Notes: generated by a model from the sequence alone, not told the origin. 22,878 bases of DNA from an uncultured Pseudomonadota bacterium (GCA_903909415.1 CAIVVS010000312.1:1-22878), one strand, 5' to 3'; shown: positions 1 to 8,034, numbered from the stretch's first letter. Translations and numbers: made by a program.

Positions 1-344
1 GCCTCGGCCTTCGCGCCGGCCTCGTGGTTGAGCACGCCCAGCTGCTGCCACAGCACCTTCGCGCCGATGGCGATGGCCTGGTCGGCGATCGGGCCGACGT
101 CCCCGGTCTTGCGGAACACGTCCACCACGTCCACCTTCACGGGAATGTCGACCAGCGACTTGTAGCAGCGCTCGCCGAGGATGTCCTCGTAGCGCGGGTT
201 GACCGGGATCACCGTGAACCCGTGGCCCTGCAGGTACTTCGCGGCGAAGTAGCTGGGGCGGTACCAGTCGGCCGAGAGGCCGACCACCGCGATGGTCTTG
301 CAGGTGGCGAGGATGCGGCGCAGGCCGGGGATGTCGTCGGTCAT
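1..344 (-). CDS. CoA-binding domain protein (YccU-like), C-terminus outside the window
   Basis: A leftward reading frame opens with ATG at 344-342 and stays open for 114 codons to the window edge, so the C-terminal end is missing. The product starts MTDDIPGLRRILATCKTIAV and continues with a Rossmann-type first strand and glycine turn (IAVVGLSADWYRPSY), then a second strand ending VIPVNPRYE. This is the pattern of the CoA_binding_2 family, small proteins of about 140 residues typified by E. coli YccU. The family binds CoA-like nucleotides through the Rossmann fold; no enzymatic reaction is established. The gene lies 41 nt downstream of the hydrolase gene on the same strand and may be the last gene of that unit, although a small hairpin sits between them. 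Family assignment is good; cellular role is unknown. Confidence 0.85.
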   Translation of the reverse strand, partial: MTDDIPGLRRILATCKTIAVVGLSADWYRPSYFAAKYLQGHGFTVIPVNPRYEDILGERCYKSLVDIPVKVDVVDVFRKTGDVGPIADQAIAIGAKVLWQQLGVLNHEAGAKAE

Positions 345-372
345 GCGCCGATTCTAGGGCAGGCCCGCCGAA

Positions 373-387
373 AGCGGGTTTCCCGCT
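373..387 (-). terminator. small hairpin after the hydrolase gene, possible weak terminator
   Basis: AGCGGG (373-378) and CCCGCT (382-387) form a 6-bp stem with a 3-nt loop. The stem overlaps the TAG stop codon of the hydrolase gene. On the leftward transcript it is followed by a short TTTC tract. The stem is short, so termination would be partial at best, and read-through into the CoA-binding gene is likely. Confidence 0.3.
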
Positions 388-1234
388 AGCTGGCGAGAAA
401 ATCCATCTGGATGCGGTTGAAGGTGTCCGCATCCTCGAACTGCGGCCAGTGCCCGCAGTTGTCCATCACCACGAACTTCGCGCCCTTGATGCCGTCGGCG
501 AGCTTCTTGCCCACCTCCACCGTGCTGCCCGGGTCGTGGGTGGTCCACAGCACCAGGGTGGGCGCCACCACCTTGGCCCATTCCTCCGGGGTCATCAGGT
601 TGGGCAGGCGGTACTCCGGGGTATGCAGGCACATGATGTTCTTCATGCACTGCGCCCAGCCGGGCTGGGTGTAGACGCGGTAGCGCATCTCCACCATCTC
701 GTCGGTGACGATGGACGGGTCCAGCATCAGCCATTCCAGGCGCTTGCGGATGTTCTCGCGGTTCGGCTCGCTCGCAGCCTTGAGCGAGAGCGTGTACAGC
801 CGGTTGCTGGCCTCGGGGTCGTAGTGCACGCCGGCGGCGGTGTTGAGGATGATCTTGCCCACGCGCTCCGGGTGGGTGGCTGCCATGTGCTCGGCCACCC
901 AGCCGCCCAGCGATTCGCCGGAGATGTGGATGCGCTTCAATTTCATCGCGTCCATGAAGTCGCACAGGTGCTGCACGTAGTCCTTGGGCACGTAGGGGCG
1001 GTCGGGCTTGTCGCTGTAGCCGTGGCCGATCATGTCCAGCGCGATCACGTGGTAGCGCTGGGCGTGCGCGCCGATGTTGCGCACGTAGGCCTCGAGGTAG
1101 CCGCCGCTGCCGTGCAGCAGGACGATGGTTTCCTTGTTGCCCACGCCCGCTTCCAGGTAACGGGTACGGATCGGTCCGGCCTGCACGAATCCCATGCGGT
1201 ATTCGCAGCCGAGCATGCTGAGCCACATCGACAC
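386..1234 (-). CDS. alpha/beta hydrolase, meta-cleavage-product-hydrolase-like
   Basis: The 282-residue product is an alpha/beta-fold hydrolase. Visible elements are the oxyanion-hole segment LLHGSGG (about residues 39-45), the nucleophile elbow GESLGG with Ser108, a late acid in LWTTHDPGST and the catalytic His in CGHWPQFE, in the order expected for a Ser-Asp-His triad. The HGSGG segment and overall length resemble C-C bond hydrolases of aromatic meta-cleavage pathways (MhpC/BphD/HsaD type), but esterases and haloperoxidase-like enzymes share the fold. The GTG at 1234 is preferred as start because an AAGGA motif lies 8 nt upstream; ATG at 1228 is the alternative, and an earlier TTG/ATG at 1300 would overlap the preceding gene. 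The gene follows the Bug receptor gene by 23 nt, so the two are probably co-transcribed, which suggests an imported carboxylate as starting substrate. The substrate is unknown. Confidence 0.85.
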   Translation of the reverse strand: MSMWLSMLGCEYRMGFVQAGPIRTRYLEAGVGNKETIVLLHGSGGYLEAYVRNIGAHAQRYHVIALDMIGHGYSDKPDRPYVPKDYVQHLCDFMDAMKLKRIHISGESLGGWVAEHMAATHPERVGKIILNTAAGVHYDPEASNRLYTLSLKAASEPNRENIRKRLEWLMLDPSIVTDEMVEMRYRVYTQPGWAQCMKNIMCLHTPEYRLPNLMTPEEWAKVVAPTLVLWTTHDPGSTVEVGKKLADGIKGAKFVVMDNCGHWPQFEDADTFNRIQMDFLAS

Positions 1235-1257
1235 GGTTTGCTTCCTTTCGTCGTTAC

Positions 1258-2262
1258 TTAGTCGAGCTTGATGCCAGCCGACTTTATCAGCCGGTCCCAC
1301 ATCGCGCGTTCGCTCACGATGAAGCTGGCGAACTCCTCGGGCGTGTTGCCCACCAGGCGCGCGCCCAGCGGCCCGAAGCGCTGCTGCATCTCCGGTGTCC
1401 TGAGCGCCTTCGCGGTTTCCTGGTGGAGGCGGCTGATGATGGGCGCGGGCGTCTTCGCCGGGGCGACCAGCGCGAACCAGGACGAGGCCTCGAAGCCGGG
1501 CAGCCCGCCCTCAGCCAACGTCGGCACGTCGGGCAGCTGCGGCATGCGCTGCGCCGCGGCCACGCCGAGCGCGCGCAGGCTGCCGGCCCGCATCTGCGAC
1601 ATCACCGTGGGCGGGTTGTCGAACATGCCGGCGGTCTGCCCGCCGATGGCCGCGGTCACCGCCTCGGCCGCGCTCTTGTAGGGCACGTGGCCGATGTCCA
1701 CCTTGGCGACGGACTTGAGCATCTCCAGCCCGAGGTGGCCGGTGGTGCCGTTGCCGGGCGAGCCGAAGAACAGCTTGCCGGGCTCTTTCCTCGCCAGCGC
1801 GACCAGGTCCGTCGGCGTCCTGGCCGGCGAGTCGGCGCGCACCAGCAGCAGCATCGGCATGTCCGCCACCACGGTGATCGGCGCGAACGCGGTCTCCGGG
1901 TCGAAGGGCATCTTGCGGTACAGGCTGGCGTTGATGGTGAGGATGCCGGCCGAGCTCATCAGCAGGGTGTGGCCGTCTGGCTCGGCCTTGGCCACCGCGT
2001 CCGCGCCTATGTTGCCGCCGGCGCCGGTGCGGTTCTCGACGATGAAGGGCCCGCCTATGCCGGCGGTGAGCCGCTCACCGACGGCGCGCGCCAGCACGTC
2101 GGCCAGGCCGCCGGCGGCGAAGGGCGCGACGATGCGCACCGGCTTGGCGGGCCAGGCCTGCGCGAGGCCGGGTTGGGACGCGCCCGCGGCCAGCAGGCCG
2201 GCGAACGCGCAGGAGAACAGCGTGACGAGCCTGCGCGGGCTGCGCAGCATGGCATTGGGCAT
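1258..2262 (-). CDS. Bug-type tripartite tricarboxylate transporter substrate-binding protein
   Basis: The product has 334 residues. A Sec signal peptide (basic n-region RSPRR, hydrophobic core, cleavage near GLAQA) is followed by the Bug-family opening WPAKPVRIVAPFAAGGLAD. Other family hallmarks are ENRTGAGGNIGADAVAKAEPDG, GHVPYKS, LPDVPTLAE and a C-terminal segment on residue contact loops. Bug proteins are periplasmic binders of carboxylates or related small acids, nominally serving TctA/TctB membrane partners. No such partners are encoded here, which is common in Burkholderiales. ATG at 2262 is chosen because GGAGGAGG lies 5 nt upstream and it places the signal peptide at the N-terminus; upstream in-frame starts would add a long non-signal extension. 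It is probably the first gene of a leftward unit with the hydrolase, and is divergent from the cupin gene. The ligand cannot be read from sequence. Confidence 0.93.
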   Translation of the reverse strand: MPNAMLRSPRRLVTLFSCAFAGLLAAGASQPGLAQAWPAKPVRIVAPFAAGGLADVLARAVGERLTAGIGGPFIVENRTGAGGNIGADAVAKAEPDGHTLLMSSAGILTINASLYRKMPFDPETAFAPITVVADMPMLLLVRADSPARTPTDLVALARKEPGKLFFGSPGNGTTGHLGLEMLKSVAKVDIGHVPYKSAAEAVTAAIGGQTAGMFDNPPTVMSQMRAGSLRALGVAAAQRMPQLPDVPTLAEGGLPGFEASSWFALVAPAKTPAPIISRLHQETAKALRTPEMQQRFGPLGARLVGNTPEEFASFIVSERAMWDRLIKSAGIKLD

Positions 2263-2338
2263 GGCACCTCCTCCGGTTGGGCACCGGGCGTGTCCCATCG
2301 GCCGGTTTCCGGCTCTCTGTGCGCCCGTTGCGACACGC

Positions 2339-2366
2339 AGTGTAACCGCGAGTCCGGCGCGGTCAA
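2339..2366 (-). promoter_or_regulatory. sigma70-type promoter for the leftward Bug-hydrolase unit
   Basis: On the minus strand TTGACC (plus 2361-2366) and TACACT (plus 2339-2344) are separated by 16 nt. This gives a start point near 2332 and a leader of about 70 nt before the ATG at 2262. A CATAAT sequence at 2373-2378 could be the -10 of the divergent cupin promoter, but no good -35 accompanies it. Prediction from motif match only. Confidence 0.5.
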
Positions 2367-2404
2367 GACGGGCATAATTCTCCCCACACAGAGGAGAGAC
2401 ACGC

Positions 2405-3091
2405 ATGGCCCGCTACACCCTCCGGCTTTCCGTCGATGGCATAGGCGCCAAGCAGCGCCTGCAGCTGCCCCCGGCCAACCGCGTGCTGTACCTGCGCGAC
2501 GGCGACGCGGTGGCGCGCACCGGCGGCCAGGCGTACTCGCTCGGCCCCAACACCGCGACCCAGGGCCCGCATGCCACGGTGGTGGAGGGCGGACAGAACG
2601 GCGCCACGCTGCTGCGCTTCGAACTCGTTCCCGCCGGCACGCCGGCCTGGGGCGCGGACCAGGCCGCCGAGGCCAGGCCGGGCGACCCGGCCACCGTCGC
2701 CAGCCGCGAGCTGCTCGCGCGCGACATCGATCTGGGCGACCCGCAGGGCTACCTGATGCGCGCCGACCGCGTGGACTTCCCGCTGGCGGGCGTGGCCTGG
2801 ACCCACACCCACCGCGGCCCGGGCATACGCTGCCTGCTGCGCGGCGCGGTCCGCATCGAGGCCGCCGGCGAGGTGCACGAGGTCCGGCCCGGCCAGCCCT
2901 GGTTCGAGGCCGGCCCCGACCCGGTGCTGGCGATCGCCTCAGGCGTGGAGATGACCAGCTTCGTGCGTGTCACCATCCTGCCGCGCGAACTCATCGGCAA
3001 GAGCTCGATCCGCTACGAGAAGGCCGAGGACGCGGACAAGCCCAAGACCCAGCGCTACCAGAGCTTTGCCGACGAACCGATCACGCTCTGA
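2405..3091 (+). CDS. cupin-domain protein
   Basis: The product has 228 residues and no signal peptide. The C-terminal half contains a cupin-like motif, WTHTHRGPGIRCLLRG (about residues 130-145), with the HxH pair that usually binds a metal and the downstream glycine, followed by a second turn VRPGQPWFEAGPD. In this second motif the usual histidine position appears to hold Glu, so the metal site may be incomplete or altered. The N-terminal half is also beta-rich and may be a second, degenerate cupin. The start is supported by GAGGAGAG at 2391-2398, 7 nt before ATG. The gene is 26 nt upstream of the ThDP enzyme gene on the same strand, so they are very likely an operon. The product could be a small-molecule isomerase, dioxygenase-like enzyme or binding protein. 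The reaction is unknown. Confidence 0.8.
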   Translation: MARYTLRLSVDGIGAKQRLQLPPANRVLYLRDGDAVARTGGQAYSLGPNTATQGPHATVVEGGQNGATLLRFELVPAGTPAWGADQAAEARPGDPATVASRELLARDIDLGDPQGYLMRADRVDFPLAGVAWTHTHRGPGIRCLLRGAVRIEAAGEVHEVRPGQPWFEAGPDPVLAIASGVEMTSFVRVTILPRELIGKSSIRYEKAEDADKPKTQRYQSFADEPITL

Positions 3092-3117
3092 CCCTGCAAC
3101 GATTGCCGGAACCCACG

Positions 3118-4827
3118 ATGAACGCTCCCACGAAGTCCGCCACCCAGCTCACCAACCACCTGGTCGAACGTACGGGGGCCCAAATCCTGGTCGATGCCCT
3201 GCGCGTGCACGGCACCGACACCATCTTCTGCGTGCCGGGCGAGTCCTACCTCGCGGTGCTGGACGCGCTCTACGACCACAGGGAAACCATCCGCCTGATC
3301 GTCGCGCGCCAGGACGGCGGCGCGTCCTACATGGCCGAAGCCTGGGGCAAGACCACCGGCCGGCCGGCGGTGTGCTTCGTCACCCGCGGCCCGGGCGCGA
3401 CCAATGCGTCGGTCGGCCTGCACACCGCGTGGCAGGACTCCACGCCCATGATCCTGTTCATCGGCCAGGTGCCCAACGAGTTCGTCGAGCGCGAGGCCTT
3501 CCAGGAGGTGGACTACCGTCGCATGTTCGGCCAGATGGCCAAGTGGGTGGCGCAGATCGACGACCCGGCGCGCGTGCCCGAGTACGTGAGCCATGCCTTC
3601 CACATCGCGATGTCCGGCCGTCCCGGCCCGGTGGTGCTGGCCCTGCCCGAGGACATGCTGATCGCCACCGCGACCGCGGCCGACACCAAGCCCTTCAAGC
3701 GCATCCAGGCCGCGCCCACGCCTGATGACATGACCCAGTTGCAGGCGCTGCTGGCGAAGGCGAAGAAGCCGCTGGCCCTGGTCGGCGGCACGGTATGGAC
3801 GCAGGAGGCCTGCGCCGACTTCAAGGCCTTCGCCGAGGGCTGCAACCTGCCGGTGGCCTGCGCGTTCCGTTTCCAGGACCTGTTCGACAACCACAGTGCC
3901 AGCTACGTGGGCGACGTCGGCATCGGCGTGAACCCGCAGCTCGCGCAGGCGGTGAAGGAATGCGACCTGCTGCTGGTGGTCGGCCCGCGCCTGGGCGAGA
4001 TGACCACGGTGGGCTACACCCTGGTCGAGGCGCCGATGCCGCGCCAGACGCTGGTGCACGTGCACGGCGGCGCGGAGGAACTCGGGCGCGTCTACCAGGG
4101 CGAGCTGCTGATCAATGCCGGCATGCCGGTGTTCGCGAAAGCCCTGCGCGGCCTGAAGGTGGACGGCGCGGCGTGGAAGGACTGGACCAGGACCCTGCGC
4201 GCCAACTACGAGGCCTGGCAGCAGCCGCGCCCGAACGTGGGCGAGGTGCAGATGGCGGGCATGGTGCAGTGGCTGCGTGGCCGCGTGCCGGCCGACACCA
4301 TCCTGTGCACGGGTGCCGGCAACTTCACCGGCTGGTTCCAGCGCTACTGGCGCTTCCCCGGCCTGCGCACCCAGGTGGCGCCGACCAGCGGCTCCATGGG
4401 CTACGGCACGCCGGCGGGCGTGGCCGCCAAGGTCGCGCACCCGGACCGGCTGGTGATCTCGGTCAGCGGCGACGGCGACTACATGATGAACGGCCAGGAG
4501 CTCGCCACCGCCGTGCAGGAGAACCTCGGCATCCTGTTCATCGTGGTGAACAACGGCATGTACGGCACCATCCGCATGCACCAGGAGCGCGAGTACCCGG
4601 CGCGGGTGCACGGCACGGCGCTGCGCAACCCGGACTTCGCCGCGCTGGCGCGCGCCTACGGCGCGCTGGGCGAGCTGGTGGTGAAGACCGAGGAGTTCGC
4701 CCCGGCGGTGGAGCGGGCGCTGGCGCACGTGAAGACCGGCGTGCCGGCGCTGATCGAGGTCCGCATCGATCCCGAGGCGATCACCACCGTGACCACGCTG
4801 AGCGCGATCCGCAACAAGACGAAGTAA
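3118..4827 (+). CDS. ThDP-dependent enzyme of the acetolactate synthase-like superfamily
   Basis: The product has 569 residues, the normal length of ThDP enzymes with PYR, central and PP domains. The PYR domain spans about residues 15-185 (FCVPGESYLAVLDAL, CFVTRGPGATNA). The central domain is about 200-335. The PP domain (about 370-555) holds the cofactor motif GDG at 451-453 ending in NN at 478-479. Family members include acetolactate synthase, benzoylformate decarboxylase, sulfopyruvate decarboxylase and oxalyl-CoA decarboxylase, so the likely chemistry is decarboxylation or carboligation of a 2-keto acid; the exact substrate is not decidable. An unusual feature is RQDGGA at 64-69: the position that normally carries the ThDP-activating Glu (as in RHEQGA of acetolactate synthase) reads Asp66. 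The ATG at 3118 has only a weak GGAA upstream; the open frame extends much further upstream but there it is antisense to the Bug gene and runs through the cupin gene in another frame. Co-transcribed with the cupin gene. Confidence 0.9.
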   Translation: MNAPTKSATQLTNHLVERTGAQILVDALRVHGTDTIFCVPGESYLAVLDALYDHRETIRLIVARQDGGASYMAEAWGKTTGRPAVCFVTRGPGATNASVGLHTAWQDSTPMILFIGQVPNEFVEREAFQEVDYRRMFGQMAKWVAQIDDPARVPEYVSHAFHIAMSGRPGPVVLALPEDMLIATATAADTKPFKRIQAAPTPDDMTQLQALLAKAKKPLALVGGTVWTQEACADFKAFAEGCNLPVACAFRFQDLFDNHSASYVGDVGIGVNPQLAQAVKECDLLLVVGPRLGEMTTVGYTLVEAPMPRQTLVHVHGGAEELGRVYQGELLINAGMPVFAKALRGLKVDGAAWKDWTRTLRANYEAWQQPRPNVGEVQMAGMVQWLRGRVPADTILCTGAGNFTGWFQRYWRFPGLRTQVAPTSGSMGYGTPAGVAAKVAHPDRLVISVSGDGDYMMNGQELATAVQENLGILFIVVNNGMYGTIRMHQEREYPARVHGTALRNPDFAALARAYGALGELVVKTEEFAPAVERALAHVKTGVPALIEVRIDPEAITTVTTLSAIRNKTK

Positions 4828-4839
4828 GGGCAGGAAACG

Positions 4840-4878
4840 AAACGGCCGCCGGGTTGTGCCCGGCGGCCGTTTGCTTTT
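4840..4878 (+). terminator. strong intrinsic terminator after the ThDP gene
   Basis: A perfect 14-bp GC-rich stem pairs 4840-4853 (AAACGGCCGCCGGG) with 4859-4872, with a 5-nt loop and the T-rich tail GCTTTTTC. It begins 12 nt after the stop codon of the ThDP gene. Read on the minus strand the stem is followed by CGTTTC, so it may also help to end the convergent Bug transcript. Confidence 0.9.
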
Positions 4879-4884
4879 TCAGGG

Positions 4885-4914
4885 TACCGGTCAGTACCGG
4901 TCAGTCCCGTTCAG
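4885..4914. repeat. three tandem 10-bp units at the 3' end of the second Bug gene
   Basis: TACCGGTCAG occurs at 4885-4894 and again at 4895-4904, followed by a diverged third copy TCCCGTTCAG at 4905-4914. The third copy overlaps the Bug stop codon (4911-4913). The repeat lies between the terminator stem and the convergent Bug gene. It looks like slippage duplication; no function is evident. Confidence 0.7.
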
Positions 4915-5915
4915 TCAATGGGAGGCAGGCCGCCCTCGCGCACCACGCGCGCCCACAGGTCCACCTGCTGCTTCAGGTAGGCGGCGAATTCCTGCGGCGT
5001 GCCGGTGGTGACGTCGCCGCCACGCTTGGCGAGCTCGGCGCGTGCCTCGGCGTTGTTCATGCCGCGCACGATGGCGTCGTTCAGCTTGGCCAGCACGTCC
5101 GGGGCGAGGCCCGCCGGCCCAAGCACGCCGAACCAGTTGGTGAACTCATAGTCCAGGCCGGTGGCCTCGCGGATGGTGGGCACGTCCGGCAGCAGCGGCG
5201 AGCGCGCGCGCATGGTCACCGCCAGCGGGCGCAGCTTGCCGGCGCGGATGTGTTCCAGCGACACCGGCACGAAGTCGAACAGGAAGGAGATGCGGTTCTC
5301 GAACAGGTCGGGCAGGGCGTTGACCGTGCTCTTGTAGGGCACGTGGGTGAGGTTGGTCCGGCTCACCACCTTGAACAGCTCCACCGACAGGTGGCTGCCC
5401 GAGCCGTTGCCGGAGGAGCCGAAGGTCAGCTTGCCGGGGTTGGCGCGCGCGAAGTCCATGAACTCGCGCATGGCCTTGACCGGCACCTGCGGGTTCACCA
5501 CCACCACCGAGTGCAGCACGGCGTTCAGCGAGATCGGCGTGAAGTCCTTCTGCCAGTCGTAGGGCAGCTTCTTCTGCAGCGAGACGTTGCTGGTGAAGGC
5601 GGTGGCGACGTTGACGATGGTGTAGCCGTCGGCCGCGGCCTTGGCGGTGAGTTCGGCGGCGATGTTGCCGCCCGCGCCGGGGCGGTTCTCCACCACCACC
5701 GGCGAGCCCAGCGTCTCCTGCATGCGCGCCGCGGTCAGGCGCCCGAGGATGTCTCCCGCGCCGCCGGCGGAATAGGGGACGATGAAGCGGATCGGCTTGG
5801 CCGGGAAGGCCTGCGCCAGCGCGTCGGTGGCCGGCACGGCCAGCAGCACGGTGGCGGCGCCAAGCACGGAGGTGGTCAGGGCGCGCAGGCTGCGCGGGCG
5901 TGCTCGATGCTGCAT
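4911..5915 (-). CDS. Bug-type tripartite tricarboxylate transporter substrate-binding protein
   Basis: The product has 334 residues. An Arg-rich n-region and hydrophobic core lead to a signal cleavage near DALAQA, followed by FPAKPIRFIVPYSAGGAGDIL, the conserved first ligand loop of Bug proteins. VENRPGAGGNIAAELTAKAAADG, FGSSGNGSGSHL, THVPYKSTV and LPDVPTIREA complete the family signature. It should be a periplasmic carboxylate-type solute binder. The start is supported by AAGGAGA 6 nt upstream of ATG at 5915. The gene faces the ThDP gene and is not obviously part of an operon; the GGDEF-EAL gene lies 83 nt upstream on the same strand with a hairpin between them. The ligand is unknown and no TctA/TctB genes are present. 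Confidence 0.93.
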   Translation of the reverse strand: MQHRARPRSLRALTTSVLGAATVLLAVPATDALAQAFPAKPIRFIVPYSAGGAGDILGRLTAARMQETLGSPVVVENRPGAGGNIAAELTAKAAADGYTIVNVATAFTSNVSLQKKLPYDWQKDFTPISLNAVLHSVVVVNPQVPVKAMREFMDFARANPGKLTFGSSGNGSGSHLSVELFKVVSRTNLTHVPYKSTVNALPDLFENRISFLFDFVPVSLEHIRAGKLRPLAVTMRARSPLLPDVPTIREATGLDYEFTNWFGVLGPAGLAPDVLAKLNDAIVRGMNNAEARAELAKRGGDVTTGTPQEFAAYLKQQVDLWARVVREGGLPPID

Positions 5916-5954
5916 GGTGGTCTCCTTGGGTCTTCAGCGGCCATGATAGCCAAG

Positions 5955-5976
5955 CCGGCCCGGGGCGTGGGGCCGG
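5955..5976 (-). terminator. GC hairpin between the GGDEF-EAL gene and the Bug gene
   Basis: CCGGCCC (5955-5961) pairs with GGGCCGG (5970-5976) around an 8-nt loop, 22 nt beyond the GGDEF-EAL stop codon in the leftward direction. No U tract follows, so it is at best a pause or Rho-assisted end. Confidence 0.3.
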
Positions 5977-5998
5977 AAGGAGGACCGATTGCGTCCTG

Positions 5999-7990
5999 CT
6001 ATGCCTGCGGCGGGGCGTGCCCCTGCCCCGGCCGGTAGCCTGCCACCCAGTCGGCGAATTGCGCCGGCGGCATTGGGTGCGCGTACAGCCAGCCCTGCGC
6101 GGCCACGCAGCCCACGCCGGTGAGGAAGCGCGCCTGCGAGGCGGTCTCCACGCCCTCCGCGACGCTGCGGTAGCCCAGCGTGTCGGCCAGCGACAGGATG
6201 GAGGCGAGCAGCAGTTCGTCGCGCCCGCCGCGGCCGATGGCGGCGATGAAGGTCTGGTCCAGCTTGAGCGTGTCCACCGGCAGGTCGCGCAGGTTGGTGA
6301 GCGAGGAGTAGCCGGTGCCGAAGTCGTCGATCGCGATGCGCACGCCGCTCTGCCGGAGCTTGTGCACCGCCGCCAGGCTGCGGGTGGCGTCCTTCATCGC
6401 GAGGCGTTCGGTGATTTCCAGTTCCAGCTGGTTCGCGGGCCAGCCCGCGGTGGTGAGTTCGGCGTGCACCTGTTCCCACAGGTCGGGCTGCGCGAAGTGG
6501 CTGGCGGCCAGGTTGATGGACAGCATGAAACCGGGCAGGCGCGCCGCACGCCATTCGTTGGCCTGGCGCAGCACCTCGCGCAGCACCCATTGGCTGATCG
6601 ACAGGATCAGGCCGTTCTCCTCGGCCACGGGGATGAACTCGCCCGGGCGCGGGTTGCCCAGCGCGGCGTTGTCCCAGCACAGCAGCGCCTCGGCGCCGAC
6701 CAGGCGCCCGCTGCCCAGCTCGACCTGCGGCTGGTAGGTCATGCGCAGCTCGCGCGCGGCGATCGCGGTGCGCAGGCCGCCCGCCAGCGCGCTGCGGCGC
6801 GTGACCTCGGCGGCCATCGCCGGGTTGAAGAAGCGCCAGTCGCTGCGCCCGGCGGCCTTGGCCTGGTACATCGCGGTGTCGGCGTTCTTGAGCAGTTCGG
6901 TCGCGTCGGTGCCGTCCTCGGGGAACACCGCCATGCCGATGGACGCGGAGATGGCGACCACGTGGCCGCGCAGGTCGAAGGGTGCGCTCAGCGCCTGCAG
7001 GGTGCGCCCGGCCAGCGCGCGCGCGGCCTCCTGCTCGGCGCCCGGCAGCAGCAGCACGAACTCGTCCCCGCCGATGCGGCTGACGGTGTCCACGTCGCGC
7101 ACCACGCCGCGCAGGCGCTCGGCGACCTGCTGCAGCAGCAGGTCGCCGATGTCGTGGCCCAGCGTGTCGTTCACGTCCTTGAAGCGGTCCAGGTCCAGGA
7201 ACATCAACACGAAGCGGCCCTTGTCGCGCGCGGCCTGGCGCGCCGCCTGACCGATCCGGTCGCGCAGCAGGTGCCGGTTGGGCGCCCCGGTGAGGGTGTC
7301 GAAGTAGGCCAGGCGCTGTATCTCTTCTTCCGCGAGCTTGCGCCCGGTGATGTCGCTGAACACGCCTGCGTGGTTGATGGTCGCGCCGTCCTCTGACCGG
7401 ACCCGGCTCAACTTCAGCCATTCGGCGTACACCTCGCCGTTCGCGCGGCGGTTCCAGACCTCGCCCTGCCATTGGCCGTCCTCCAGCAGGGCCTTCCACA
7501 TCGCGTCGTAGAACGCCTTGTCATGCTGGCCCGAAGCGAGGAACGACGGGTCCTGCCCCAGCGCCTGCTGCTCGGTATAGCCGGTGATCTGCTGGAACGC
7601 CCCGTTGACCGAGGTGATGTGGTTGGCCGCGTCCGTGATGACAATGCCTTCGGAACCCTGGCTGAAAACGCGTAAGGCCATTGCCAAGCGGGCCTCCTCA
7701 GCGCGCAGCTGTGCGAGGTCCTTGCTGCTCGCCTGGGCGACACTCCCGCACAGCCCGCGGCAACGCTCCAGCGCACCGATGATTTCCTCCGGTGCAAGCC
7801 CTGGTGCGCCGTCTTGCGCCACCAGCTCGGAATGGTAGGCGGCAAGGTCCTCGAGCAGTCCGAGGAGCACGGGCGCGCCGGCCACGGCCAGCCGCAGCGA
7901 GGCCTGTATCCTCTCGCGCAGTTCGTCCAGCCGTTCGCGCTCGCGTTCGCCAGTATCTGGGGCAGGGGGCTGGGGTGGCGTCTCGGACAC
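5999..7990 (-). CDS. PAS-GGDEF-EAL cyclic-di-GMP synthase/phosphodiesterase
   Basis: From GTG at 7990 the product has 663 residues and no clear membrane segment. A helical N-terminal region (about 1-100) is followed by a PAS domain (about 105-222, ending in VFSDITGRKLAEEE), a GGDEF domain (about 226-385) and an EAL domain (about 400-650). The active-site motif GGDEF is intact at 307-311. An RxxD product-inhibition site (RDVD, 298-301) sits exactly 5 residues before it. The EAL domain keeps EAL at 434-436, Asn493, ELEITE, DDFGTGYSS, KLD and AEGVET. Both diguanylate cyclase and phosphodiesterase activities are therefore possible, with the PAS domain as likely switch. The start is uncertain: the frame is open back to 8578, but that part overlaps the LysR gene; GTG at 7990 fits 38 nt downstream of a predicted FNR-type start point but has no strong ribosome binding site. 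Confidence 0.92.
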   Translation of the reverse strand: MSETPPQPPAPDTGERERERLDELRERIQASLRLAVAGAPVLLGLLEDLAAYHSELVAQDGAPGLAPEEIIGALERCRGLCGSVAQASSKDLAQLRAEEARLAMALRVFSQGSEGIVITDAANHITSVNGAFQQITGYTEQQALGQDPSFLASGQHDKAFYDAMWKALLEDGQWQGEVWNRRANGEVYAEWLKLSRVRSEDGATINHAGVFSDITGRKLAEEEIQRLAYFDTLTGAPNRHLLRDRIGQAARQAARDKGRFVLMFLDLDRFKDVNDTLGHDIGDLLLQQVAERLRGVVRDVDTVSRIGGDEFVLLLPGAEQEAARALAGRTLQALSAPFDLRGHVVAISASIGMAVFPEDGTDATELLKNADTAMYQAKAAGRSDWRFFNPAMAAEVTRRSALAGGLRTAIAARELRMTYQPQVELGSGRLVGAEALLCWDNAALGNPRPGEFIPVAEENGLILSISQWVLREVLRQANEWRAARLPGFMLSINLAASHFAQPDLWEQVHAELTTAGWPANQLELEITERLAMKDATRSLAAVHKLRQSGVRIAIDDFGTGYSSLTNLRDLPVDTLKLDQTFIAAIGRGGRDELLLASILSLADTLGYRSVAEGVETASQARFLTGVGCVAAQGWLYAHPMPPAQFADWVAGYRPGQGHAPPQA

Positions 7991-8034
7991 GTGGCTGGGT
8001 GCGCGCGGCAGGGAGCGCTCGATGGCAATGGACC

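Noticed and set aside
2331..2344. ACAC-GCA-GTGT dyad at the leftward Bug promoter as an operator
   Set aside because: Arms of only 4 bp overlapping a -10 element are too weak to separate from chance.
1423..3117. Very long open frame running into the ThDP gene, giving an apparent 1134-residue protein
   Set aside because: The first ~565 codons are antisense to the Bug gene and then out of frame through the cupin gene; composition is Arg/Gly/His-rich shadow. The ThDP domain starts at 3118.
3055..4728. 557-residue leftward frame opposite the ThDP gene
   Set aside because: His/Arg/Gln-rich antisense shadow of a clearly coding gene, with no start signals or domain.
3795..6038. 747-residue rightward frame covering the ThDP 3' end and the Bug gene
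   Set aside because: Out of frame with the ThDP gene, reads through its terminator and is antisense to the Bug gene.
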